The position numbers and the translations under genes were made by a program. Below, in pieces: positions 53,672 to 61,797 of a stretch of DNA of 64,000 nucleotides (position 1 is its first letter; each line of letters opens with the position of its first letter). Origin of the DNA: Pseudomonas chlororaphis (lineage in GTDB: Bacteria; Pseudomonadota; Gammaproteobacteria; Pseudomonadales; Pseudomonadaceae); the NCBI RefSeq assembly GCF_003731765.1, contig NZ_MOAL01000003.1:372001-436000 (forward strand), given 5' to 3'. The notes beneath the pieces were generated by a model. That model saw nothing but the letters and a program-made list of their open reading frames with translations. It was not told the origin of the DNA and searched no databases.

Positions 53672-54943
53672 TCAAGCCAGGGCGAGGGCCTGGTCGAGGT
53701 CTTGCAGCAGGTCTTCGATGGCTTCGATGCCCACCGAGAGGCGAATCATCTCCGGCTTGACCCCGGCCTTGGCCTGTTCTTCTTCGTTCATCTGGCGATG
53801 GGTGGTGGAGGCCGGGTGGCACGCCAGGGACTTGGCGTCGCCGATGTTCACCAGGCGCTTGAAAATCTGCAGCCCATCGTAGAAACGCACGCCGGCCTGG
53901 TAGCCACCCTTGAGGCCGAACGAAAGAATCGCTGACGGCTTGCCCTTCATGTATTTCTGCGCCAGCTCATGGTGCGGGTGGTCAGGCAGCCCGGCGTAGC
54001 TGACCCAGGCCACTTGCGGGTGGTCTTGGAGAAAGGTCGCCACCTTGAGGGCGTTCTCGGTGTGGCGCTCCATGCGCAGGGCCAGGGTTTCCAGGCCTTG
54101 CAGCAGGAGGAAGGCGTTCATCGGCGCCAGGGCCGCGCCGGTGTTGCGCAGCGGCACGGTGCGGGCACGGGCGATAAAGGCGGCGGGGCCGAATTTCTCG
54201 GTGTAAACCACGCCGTGGTAGGCCGGCTCCGGGGTATTGAGGCTGGCGAATTTTTCCGGGTGATCGGCCCAGGGGAAGGTGCCGCTATCGACGATCACCC
54301 CGCCCAGGGAGTTGCCGTGGCCGCCCACGTATTTGGTCACCGAATGCACCACGATGTCGGCACCGAACTGGATCGGCTTGCACAGAATCGGCGTGGCCAC
54401 GGTGTTGTCCACCATCAGCGGCACCCCGCGGGCATGGGCCGCCTGGGCCAGGGCTTCGAGGTCGACGATATTGCCCGCCGGGTTGCCGATGCTTTCGCAG
54501 TACACCAGCTTGGTCTTGTCGTCGATCAGCTCGGCGATGGCTTCGGCCGAGTCATCCCGGGCAAAGCGAACGTCGACGCCGAAACTCGGCAGCAGGTGGG
54601 CAAACAGGGTGTAGGTGCCGCCGTACAGCTGCGGGGTGGAGACAATATTGTCACCGGCCTGGGTCAGGGTCTGGATCGCGTAGTGGATCGCTGCACTGCC
54701 TGCCGCCACCGCCAGCCCGGCGATCCCGCCTTCCAGCGCCGCCATGCGCTGTTCCAGCACATCGTTGGTGGGGTTCATGATGCGGGTGTAGATATTGCCC
54801 GGCACATCGAGGTTGAACAGGTCGGCGCCGTGCTGGGCGTTATCGAACTCGAAGGCGACGTTCTGGTAGATCGGCACGGCCACGGCCTTGGTGGTCGGGT
54901 CTGATTTGAATCCATGGTGCAGCGCGATCGTTGCGTCTTTCAT
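53672..54943 (-). CDS. metY: O-acetylhomoserine sulfhydrylase (aminocarboxypropyltransferase)
   Basis: A 423-residue PLP enzyme of the Cys/Met metabolism family. It joins O-acetylhomoserine (or O-succinylhomoserine) with sulfide to make homocysteine. The PLP lysine is in VHSVTKYVGGHGNSLGG. The family start is KDATIALHHGFKSDPTTKAVAVPIYQN and the GNPAGNIVDLEALA segment is typical of MetY. ATG 54943 has an AAGGAGG site upstream. The leader between 54981 and 55031 holds interleaved inverted repeats that might control it. Confidence 0.94.
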   Translation of the reverse strand: MKDATIALHHGFKSDPTTKAVAVPIYQNVAFEFDNAQHGADLFNLDVPGNIYTRIMNPTNDVLEQRMAALEGGIAGLAVAAGSAAIHYAIQTLTQAGDNIVSTPQLYGGTYTLFAHLLPSFGVDVRFARDDSAEAIAELIDDKTKLVYCESIGNPAGNIVDLEALAQAAHARGVPLMVDNTVATPILCKPIQFGADIVVHSVTKYVGGHGNSLGGVIVDSGTFPWADHPEKFASLNTPEPAYHGVVYTEKFGPAAFIARARTVPLRNTGAALAPMNAFLLLQGLETLALRMERHTENALKVATFLQDHPQVAWVSYAGLPDHPHHELAQKYMKGKPSAILSFGLKGGYQAGVRFYDGLQIFKRLVNIGDAKSLACHPASTTHRQMNEEEQAKAGVKPEMIRLSVGIEAIEDLLQDLDQALALA

Positions 54944-54980
54944 GAGTGGCTTGACCTCCTTGGCTTGCTTTGGTTTTTTT

Positions 54981-55031
54981 GTAGGGCCTGAATGTAATGC
55001 CTCCGCAGCGAACAGGCCCCTACCGGCATTA
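54981..55031 (-). promoter_or_regulatory. interleaved inverted repeats in the metY leader, possible pseudoknot
   Basis: Read on the minus strand, TAATGCC (55031-55025) pairs perfectly with GGCATTA (55001-54995). GTAGGGGCCTG (55023-55013) pairs with CAGGCCCTAC (54990-54981) with one bulge. The order is A-B-A'-B', so the stems either form an H-type pseudoknot or exclude each other. The structure ends about 38 bases before the metY ATG and is followed by seven A residues. I see no clear match to known SAM-binding riboswitch sequences. Confidence 0.45.
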
Positions 55032-55142
55032 GACCTTTTTTTCGTGCCGACCCTGGTTTGCGGCATAAGCCAAGGGCAGCGCGGCGTGACCTGACGACGG
55101 CGCGTGTACAAGGTAAACTTCGCTCCCTGCGCAGGAGCAACC

Positions 55143-55979
55143 ATGAACTATCGTCACGCCTTCCACGCCGGCAACCACGCCGACGTCTTCAAACACCTGA
55201 CCCTGACCCGCCTCATCGCCCTGATGTCGCGCAAGGATCAGCCGTTCGCCTACCTCGACAGCCACGCCGGCATTGGTCTGTACGACCTCAAGGGCGACCA
55301 GGCGTCGCGTACCGGCGAATACCTGGAAGGCATTGCCCGCCTGTGGGGTGAGCAGGACCTGCCGCCGTTGACCGCGGATTACATGCAATTGCTGCACAAG
55401 ATGAACCCGGATGGCGAGCTGCGTTATTACCCGGGCTCGCCGGAGCTGGCGCGGCAATTGACCCGGTCCCAGGATCGGGTGCTGCTCAACGAAAAGCACC
55501 CGCAGGACGGCTTGCTGCTCAAGGACAATATGAAGGGGGATCGCCGGGTGGCGGTGCACCTGGGCGAGGGCTGGCACGTGGCGCGGGCCTTGCTGCCAGT
55601 GGCCGAGAAGCGGGCGTTGATGCTGATCGACCCGCCGTTCGAGCAGCTCGATGAAATGCAGCGCTGTGCGGCGTCGCTGAAGGAGGCCATCAGCCGGATG
55701 CGCCAGACCGTGGCGGCCATCTGGTACCCGGTGAAGGATCAGCGCATGTTGCGGCGCTTCTATCAGGACCTGGCCGGCACCGGCGCGCCGAAGTTGTTGC
55801 GCGTGGAATTACTGGTGCACCCACTGGACACCCCCAACAGCCTGAACGGTTCGGGCCTGGCCATTGCCAATCCGCCGTGGGGGCTGGAAGAGGAACTGCG
55901 CGAGCTGCTGCCGTGGTTGTCGAAGAAACTCGGCCAGACCCAGGGCGGCTGGCAGATGGATTGGTTGATAGCGGAGTAG
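55143..55979 (+). CDS. rlmJ: 23S rRNA (adenine2030-N6)-methyltransferase
   Basis: A 278-residue class I methyltransferase that modifies A2030 of 23S rRNA. The N terminus MNYRHAFHAGNHADVFKH is the RlmJ signature; the SAM region has YLDSHAGIGLYDL and the catalytic motif is DPPFE (in LMLIDPPFEQLDE). ATG 55143 has AGGAG upstream. It is divergent from metY. Confidence 0.96.
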   Translation: MNYRHAFHAGNHADVFKHLTLTRLIALMSRKDQPFAYLDSHAGIGLYDLKGDQASRTGEYLEGIARLWGEQDLPPLTADYMQLLHKMNPDGELRYYPGSPELARQLTRSQDRVLLNEKHPQDGLLLKDNMKGDRRVAVHLGEGWHVARALLPVAEKRALMLIDPPFEQLDEMQRCAASLKEAISRMRQTVAAIWYPVKDQRMLRRFYQDLAGTGAPKLLRVELLVHPLDTPNSLNGSGLAIANPPWGLEEELRELLPWLSKKLGQTQGGWQMDWLIAE

Positions 55980-56004
55980 GTCAGGGGCCGCGGCGAGTTT
56001 TGGG

Positions 56005-56102
56005 CGGTAAGCGGTAAGCGGCAAGCGGGAGCGGAGGGTGAGCCGCTTTTTGCTTGCCGCTTTTGTTTCTAGCGTCTGACGTGCAGCGTGAAGCTTACCG
56101 CT
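56005..56102 (+). repeat. REP-like repeat between rlmJ and msrA
   Basis: The left part has tandem GGTAAGCGGTAAGCGGCAAGCGG. The right part has GCTTGCCGCTTTT and GTGAAGCTTACCGCT, which pair with it imperfectly. Same GCTTGCCGCTTG family as at 9881-9962 and 46921-47001. It abuts the msrA stop. Confidence 0.75.
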
Positions 56103-56105
56103 GCC

Positions 56106-56753
56106 TCAAATTGGACACGTCACGCCCGTGCCGCCGATGCCGCAGTAGCCCTGGGGATTTTTCGCCAGGTATTGCTGGTGATAGGCCTCGGCGAAGTAGA
56201 CAGTCGGGGCTTCGTCGATTTCGGTGGTGATGGTGCCCAGGCCGGCCTTGGTCAGCTCTTGCTGATAGGCCTGTGCGCTGGCTTTTGCCGCGGCCAGTTG
56301 CTCGGGGGTGGTGGCATAGATCACCGAGCGGTACTGGCTGCCGATGTCGTTGCCTTGGCGCATGCCTTGGGTCGGGTTGTGCAGTTCCCAGAACATCTTC
56401 AACAGCTCTTCGTAGCTGACCTTGTCCTGGTCGTACACCACCAGCACCACTTCGCTGTGGCCGGTCAGGCCCGAGCAGACTTCTTCATAGGTCGGGTTTG
56501 GCGTATAGCCACCTGCGTAGCCCACCACCGTGCTGACGATGCCGTCACGCTGCCAGAAGCGCCGCTCGGCGCCCCAGAAGCAGCCCAGGCCAAAGATCGC
56601 AAAGCCGACGTTGTCGAGGAATGGGCCCAGCAGGGGGTTACCGTTGACGAAGTGAGTCTCAGGCAAGGCCATCGGGGTTTCACGGCCAGGCAATGCTTGT
56701 TCTTGAGTCGGGAGCACGTTTTTGTTCACCAGAATTTCCGAGCGCAGAACCAT
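56106..56753 (-). CDS. msrA: peptide-methionine (S)-S-oxide reductase
   Basis: A 215-residue MsrA. It reduces methionine-S-sulfoxide in proteins, using thioredoxin. The catalytic Cys58 is in [10 protein letters not shown], and the resolving cysteines are in [13 protein letters not shown] at the C terminus. The first about 45 residues are the usual [11 protein letters not shown] extension of this branch. ATG 56753 is adopted. It keeps the P. aeruginosa order, directly before the DipA-like gene. Confidence 0.96.
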   Translation of the reverse strand: MVLRSEILVNKNVLPTQEQALPGRETPMALPETHFVNGNPLLGPFLDNVGFAIFGLGCFWGAERRFWQRDGIVSTVVGYAGGYTPNPTYEEVCSGLTGHSEVVLVVYDQDKVSYEELLKMFWELHNPTQGMRQGNDIGSQYRSVIYATTPEQLAAAKASAQAYQQELTKAGLGTITTEIDEAPTVYFAEAYHQQYLAKNPQGYCGIGGTGVTCPI

Positions 56754-56826
56754 GATCAGTCCTCTCAGTCAGGGTGGGAGTCAGTAAAAATTCAGACACG
56801 CAGTTTGCCCGAGTGTTGCGGCGCTG

Positions 56827-59520
56827 TCAGGCGATTGGGCCGCGCGGGTAGCGCCTGAGCTTGTCGATCAGTTCGGTCCCCGGGATGGGCCGGTCGAACA
56901 GGTAGCCCTGGCCCACGTCGCAGCGGTGGCGGCGCAGGAACGCCAGTTGGTCGGACGTCTCGATGCCCTCGGCGACCACTTTGATTTTCAGGTTGTGCGC
57001 CATGGCAATGACCGCTGAGGTGATTTCCATGTCGTCCTGGTTGTCGGGGATCTCGTGGATAAAGCTGCGATCGATCTTGATGATGTCGATGGGGAATTTT
57101 TTCAAGTAGCTCAGCGACGAATAACCGGTTCCGAAGTCATCCATCGCCAGGGTCAGCCCCAGGGTCTTCAACTGTTCGAGCTGCTGGTGGGTGTCTTCGG
57201 TGGCTTCCAGCAACAGGCCTTCGGTGAGCTCCAGTTCCAGCAAGGAAGAGGGCAACTGTTCTTCCTTGAGGATACTGGCGATCGAGGCCACCAGGTCCGG
57301 GTCGGAGAACTGCTTGGGCGACAGGTTGATCGCCACGTGCAGATTGCCCAGCCCCGAGGCCGTCAGCTGTTTGCTCATGCGGCAGGCCTGACGCGCGACC
57401 CATTTGCCGATAGGGATGATCAGGCCGGTTTCTTCCGCCACGCTGATGAACTGGTCGGGGCGGATCATGCCCTTTTCCGGGTGATTCCAGCGCAGCAGCG
57501 CTTCCATCCCCAGCAAGCGACCGCTGCGCAGGCAGAGTTTGGGCTGGTAGAACACGTCCAACTCGTTCTGGGTCAGGGCGCGGCGCAGGTTGTTCTCGAC
57601 GAACAGCTTGTAGCTGGCCTCGGCGTTCAGGGCTTCGGTAAACACCTGTACCTGGTGTTTGCCGTTGGCCTTGGCCTTGTGCAGCGCCAGGCCGGCGTTG
57701 CGCATCAGGGTCTGCGGGTCACGCCCATGCAGCGGCGCGCTGGCCAGGCCTACGGAGCCGGTGACGCTGATCAACTGGTTGTCGACGAACATCGGCTTGT
57801 CCAGGGTCATCAGCAGTTGGCTGGCGATCTGTTGGCCGGTTTCCAGGTCGGTGTTGTCCAGCAGCACGGCAAACTCGTTACTGGCAAAGCGCGCCAGGCT
57901 GCCGCTGGGGCTCAGGCTGTTGCGCAGGCGCCGCGCCAGGCTGATCAGCAGTTTGTCGCCGGTCTGGTGGCCGAGGCTGTCGTTGATCCGCTTGAAGTTG
58001 TCGATGTCCACCAGCAGCAGGCTGATGGGCGTGTCGGTATCCCTGGCGAAGCGTTCATCGAGGTTGCGGATAAACGCCGGGCGGTTGCCCAGGTTGGTCA
58101 GGTTGTCGGTGTAGGCCAGGCGCTCGATACGTTGCTGGGCGAGCTTGGCCTGGGTGATGTCTTCGTAGATACCGATGTAGTGGGTCAGCTCACGGTTGTC
58201 GCCGTAGACCTTGGAAATCGACAACTGGCCCCAGTAGGGCTCGAGGTTCTTGCGCCGGCTCTTGAACTCGCCCTGCCAGCTGTTGCTCTTGGCCAGGCTG
58301 GAAGGGGCGTCGAACAGCAGTTCGCTGAGGTTTTCCAAGGCCGGCAGTTCCGACAGGCGATGGCCGTGGACTTCCTCGGTGCTGTACTGGGTGATCGCGG
58401 TGAAGCTCGGGTTGACGTACTCCACCACGCCGTCGCAGTTGACCAGCAAAAAGGCGTTGGCGCTTTGTTCCACTGCCCGTTGGAACAGGTGCAGGGCGCT
58501 GGTGGCGACGCGACGGTTGTGGTTGTTGATGACCTGGGCAAATTGGTCCGCCAGCTCGCCGGCAAAGGCGATCTCGTCCGACTGCCAGGCCCGGGTGGTG
58601 CCGGTTTGCTCCAGGCACAGCACGCCCACCACCTGGCCGTCTATGCGGATGCTGGCATCGAGCATGGCGTTGACGTCGCGCGGCCTCAGGCTTTCGGCCA
58701 TTTCCCGGGTACGCGGGTCGCGGATGGCGTTGTGGGCGTCAATGGCGCGGCAACTGTGCAGGGCTTCCAGGTAATCGGGGAAGTTGCCGGCATCGATGGG
58801 CTCCGGCATCCGATATTCCTGCGGGCCGCGATGGTAGGCGGCAATCGGCGTCAGTTGCTGGTCTTCCAGGTTCCACAGGCTGGCGCAATCGATCTGGTAG
58901 ATGTCGCAGGCGCAGCGGGTGATCAGCTCGGCGGCTTCCTTGAGGGAGTTGCCGGTGCTGTAACGCTGGCGGGTCAGCAGCAGGATCAGGTCTTGCTGGG
59001 CACGCACCCGGTCCAGGTGCTGCAGTTGTTCCTGCTGGGCGCGCTGGTTGAGCTCCAGGGCGATCTGCAGTCGGCTGTTCTGGGTTTCCAGGTCCAGCGT
59101 GGGCAGGGCCGGCAAGTCGCTGAACAGGCCGCCGACGACCAGCAGGTAGCCGCGCAGCAGGTGGCGATTGTGTTGTTTGTAGGCTTCGCCCAGCTCCAGG
59201 ATGCTCACGGGCCCTTGGCTGGTGTGCAGCGTGTAGCGGATCAGGTAATGGGGGGATTTGCTCAGTTGTTGCTGGATGGTGTCGTGCAGGTGGTAGCGCG
59301 CTTCGGGCTCCATCAGGCTGGCGTAGGGCGAACCCACCAGGGCGCAGAGCTCAATCGCCGGCAAACCGAACTGGCGCTCACAATTGGGATCGAGAAACAG
59401 CAGGGCCCAGCTTGCCTCATTCAGCCGTTCGAAACGCAGCATGCCGAGCCGCGAGGGCACGGGCAACTGCGTCACTACCTCGGCCGCCATACGGCTGGCG
59501 GCATCGGGTTGGCTTTTCAT
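56827..59520 (-). CDS. cyclic-di-GMP phosphodiesterase, DipA-like (PAS-GAF-PAS-GGDEF-EAL)
   Basis: An 897-residue cytoplasmic signalling protein. In order it has a PAS-like region (about 20-130), a GAF domain (about 180-320), a PAS domain (about 340-460), a GGDEF domain whose signature is degraded to ASNEF (in ARFASNEFAVLL), and an EAL domain with MEALLRWNHPEKG, AINLSPKQF and DDFGTGYSSLSYL. The EAL metal-binding and catalytic residues look complete, so it should break c-di-GMP, with the broken GGDEF acting as a regulator. Length and neighbours match DipA of P. aeruginosa, which is needed for biofilm dispersal. Start ATG 59520. Confidence 0.9.
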   Translation of the reverse strand: MKSQPDAASRMAAEVVTQLPVPSRLGMLRFERLNEASWALLFLDPNCERQFGLPAIELCALVGSPYASLMEPEARYHLHDTIQQQLSKSPHYLIRYTLHTSQGPVSILELGEAYKQHNRHLLRGYLLVVGGLFSDLPALPTLDLETQNSRLQIALELNQRAQQEQLQHLDRVRAQQDLILLLTRQRYSTGNSLKEAAELITRCACDIYQIDCASLWNLEDQQLTPIAAYHRGPQEYRMPEPIDAGNFPDYLEALHSCRAIDAHNAIRDPRTREMAESLRPRDVNAMLDASIRIDGQVVGVLCLEQTGTTRAWQSDEIAFAGELADQFAQVINNHNRRVATSALHLFQRAVEQSANAFLLVNCDGVVEYVNPSFTAITQYSTEEVHGHRLSELPALENLSELLFDAPSSLAKSNSWQGEFKSRRKNLEPYWGQLSISKVYGDNRELTHYIGIYEDITQAKLAQQRIERLAYTDNLTNLGNRPAFIRNLDERFARDTDTPISLLLVDIDNFKRINDSLGHQTGDKLLISLARRLRNSLSPSGSLARFASNEFAVLLDNTDLETGQQIASQLLMTLDKPMFVDNQLISVTGSVGLASAPLHGRDPQTLMRNAGLALHKAKANGKHQVQVFTEALNAEASYKLFVENNLRRALTQNELDVFYQPKLCLRSGRLLGMEALLRWNHPEKGMIRPDQFISVAEETGLIIPIGKWVARQACRMSKQLTASGLGNLHVAINLSPKQFSDPDLVASIASILKEEQLPSSLLELELTEGLLLEATEDTHQQLEQLKTLGLTLAMDDFGTGYSSLSYLKKFPIDIIKIDRSFIHEIPDNQDDMEITSAVIAMAHNLKIKVVAEGIETSDQLAFLRRHRCDVGQGYLFDRPIPGTELIDKLRRYPRGPIA

Positions 59521-59732
59521 GGGGGGAAACTCGCTTCGAAAATACTGATCGCGCCGGGCTCGCGCCCTCTTTATTGCTGCCTGCGGCAAGGTTGCATCAT
59601 GCGGCCGTGACTGACAAGTGAGGATGAAGGCTAAGTGCTATAAGAATTTATCGGCAGAGCGGCAGATTTCTGAAAAGTTATCTTCAGACGTCCGACAACA
59701 GGCTTTTATCGGGGGGATTTCGGGGTTTTCGA

Positions 59733-59763
59733 CAAAAAAAAGCCCCGCCAAATTGACGGGGTT
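59733..59763 (-). terminator. rho-independent terminator after aceF
   Basis: On the minus strand AACCCCGTCAATTTGGCGGGGC forms a stem-loop followed by TTTTTTTT. It lies 71 bases after the aceF stop and separates the pyruvate dehydrogenase genes from the DipA-like gene. Confidence 0.9.
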
Positions 59764-59833
59764 GAGGTGCGAGCGTGGCGCTCGAAAACGGTGTCGCAGC
59801 GGTTCTCCCATGACAGGAGAACCGCGGTGTCGC

Positions 59834-61786
59834 TTACAACAGCATGGTGCGGATATCGCCCAGCAGATCGCTCAGACGCTTGGTGAAGCGTGCGGCGGCT
59901 GCGCCGTTGATCACACGGTGATCGTAGGACAGCGACAGAGGCAGCATCAGCTTCGGCTGGAAGGCTTTACCATCCCAGACAGGCTGGATGGTGGCCTTGG
60001 AAACGCCGAGGATCGCCACTTCCGGCGCGTTGACGATCGGCGTGAAGCCGGTGCCGCCAATGTGGCCGAGGCTGGAGATGGTGAAGCAAGCGCCCTGCAT
60101 GTCGTCCGCCGAGAGCTTCTTGGTCCGGGCTTTTTCAGCCAGGGCAGCCGCTTCGGCAGCCAGTTGCAGCAAGCTCTTCTGGTCGACGTTCTTGATCACA
60201 GGGACCAGCAGGCCATCCGGGGTGTCTACGGCGAAGCCGATGTTGACGTACTTCTTGCGGATGATCGCCTTGCCGCTTGGCGCCAGGGAGCTGTTGAAGT
60301 CCGGCAGTTCCTTGAGCAGGTGGGCGCAGGTCTTGAGCAGCAGTGGCAGCACGGTCAGCTTGACGCCAGCCTTCTCGGCCACGGCTTTCTGGGCAACGCG
60401 GAAAGCTTCCAGCTCGGTGATATCAGCCGAATCGAACTGAGTCACGTGAGGCACGTTGAGCCAGCTGCGATGCAGGTTGGTGGCACCGGCCTGCATCAGG
60501 CGGGTCATCGGCACTTCTTCGGTTTCACCGAAGCGGCTGAAGTCCACCACTGGGATCGGCGGGATGCCGGCGCCGCCGGTTGCGCCAGCAGCGGCTGCTG
60601 GTGCTTCCTTGGCTTTCTGCATCATCGCCTTGACGTACACCTGCACGTCTTCCTTCAGTACGCGGCCGTGTGGGCCACTTGGGCTCACCGCGCTCAGCTC
60701 GACGCCGAATTCACGGGCCAATTGGCGTACTGCCGGGCCTGCATGAACCTTGGCACCGGGCTTGGCCGGGGCTGCTGCCGGTGCTGCGGCTGGCGCTGGT
60801 GCGGCGGCTACAGGGGCGGCTTCAGCCTTGGCGGCGGCGGGTGCGGCAGCCGGAGCAGGAGCGGCCGCTGGGGCAGCGCCTTTGACCTTGAGCTTGAGGA
60901 TCAGGTCGCCGGTACCGACTTCATCGTCCAGCTTGATCGATACGCTTTCCACGATGCCGGCGGCTGGCGATGGAATTTCCATGCTGGCTTTGTCGGACTC
61001 GAGGGTGATCAGCGATTGATCCGCTTCGACGCTGTCGCCGGCCTTGACCAGGACTTCGATGATCTTGGCCTTGCCCGCAGAACCGATGTCCGGAACGTGA
61101 ATGTCCTGGACGCTGTCGGCTACCGGTGCAGCAGGAGCTGCGGCGGCCGGTGCCGGGGCGGCGGCTGGAGCAGCGGCCTGGGCCGGCGCTGGAGCAGCCG
61201 GTGCCGCAGCACCCACCACTTTCAGGGCCAGGATCAGGTCGCCGGTGCCGACTTCGTCGTTGAGCTTGACGCTGATGCTCTCGACCACGCCTGCAACGGG
61301 CGAAGGAATCTCCATGCTGGCCTTGTCGGACTCCAGGGTGATCAGCGATTGATCAGCCTCGACGGTGTCGCCGACCTTGACCTGGATCTCGATGATCTGG
61401 GCCTTGCCCGACGAACCGATATCCGGCACGTGCACTTGTTGGGTGCTGGCAGCCGCCGGCGCCGCTGCAGGTGCAGCAGCGGCCGGGGCGGCAGCTGGTT
61501 TTTCTTCAGCCTTGGCAGCCGGTGCGGCAGCCGCAGGGGCCGCAGCAGCGGCACCTTCGACTTCCAGCTCAAGCAGTTCGTCGCCTTCTTTCAGGCGGTC
61601 GCCCAGCTTCACTTTCAGGCTTTTGACGATGCCGGCCTTGGGAGCAGGAATTTCCATGCTCGCCTTGTCCGATTCCAGCGTCAGGATGCTCTGGTCGGCT
61701 TCGACACGGTCGCCGACCTTCACAAACAGTTCAATTACTTCACCTTCACCGCTGCCGATGTCAGGTACGCGAATGAGTTCGCTCAC
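59834..61786 (-). CDS. aceF: pyruvate dehydrogenase E2 (dihydrolipoamide acetyltransferase)
   Basis: A 650-residue E2 core protein. Three lipoyl domains are at about 2-78, 117-192 and 228-303, with lipoyl lysines at 41, 155 and 266 (all in ESDKASMEIP). They are joined by Ala/Pro linkers and followed by the peripheral subunit-binding domain (about 345-385) and the acetyltransferase domain (about 425-650), which ends with YDHRVINGAAAARF, the catalytic His-x3-Asn/Asp-Gly motif. The P. aeruginosa protein that I recall is about 100 residues shorter, with two lipoyl domains. aceE lies 11 bases upstream, so the two are one operon. Confidence 0.96.
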   Translation of the reverse strand: MSELIRVPDIGSGEGEVIELFVKVGDRVEADQSILTLESDKASMEIPAPKAGIVKSLKVKLGDRLKEGDELLELEVEGAAAAAPAAAAPAAKAEEKPAAAPAAAAPAAAPAAASTQQVHVPDIGSSGKAQIIEIQVKVGDTVEADQSLITLESDKASMEIPSPVAGVVESISVKLNDEVGTGDLILALKVVGAAAPAAPAPAQAAAPAAAPAPAAAAPAAPVADSVQDIHVPDIGSAGKAKIIEVLVKAGDSVEADQSLITLESDKASMEIPSPAAGIVESVSIKLDDEVGTGDLILKLKVKGAAPAAAPAPAAAPAAAKAEAAPVAAAPAPAAAPAAAPAKPGAKVHAGPAVRQLAREFGVELSAVSPSGPHGRVLKEDVQVYVKAMMQKAKEAPAAAAGATGGAGIPPIPVVDFSRFGETEEVPMTRLMQAGATNLHRSWLNVPHVTQFDSADITELEAFRVAQKAVAEKAGVKLTVLPLLLKTCAHLLKELPDFNSSLAPSGKAIIRKKYVNIGFAVDTPDGLLVPVIKNVDQKSLLQLAAEAAALAEKARTKKLSADDMQGACFTISSLGHIGGTGFTPIVNAPEVAILGVSKATIQPVWDGKAFQPKLMLPLSLSYDHRVINGAAAARFTKRLSDLLGDIRTMLL

Positions 61787-61797
61787 AAAAAGTCTCC

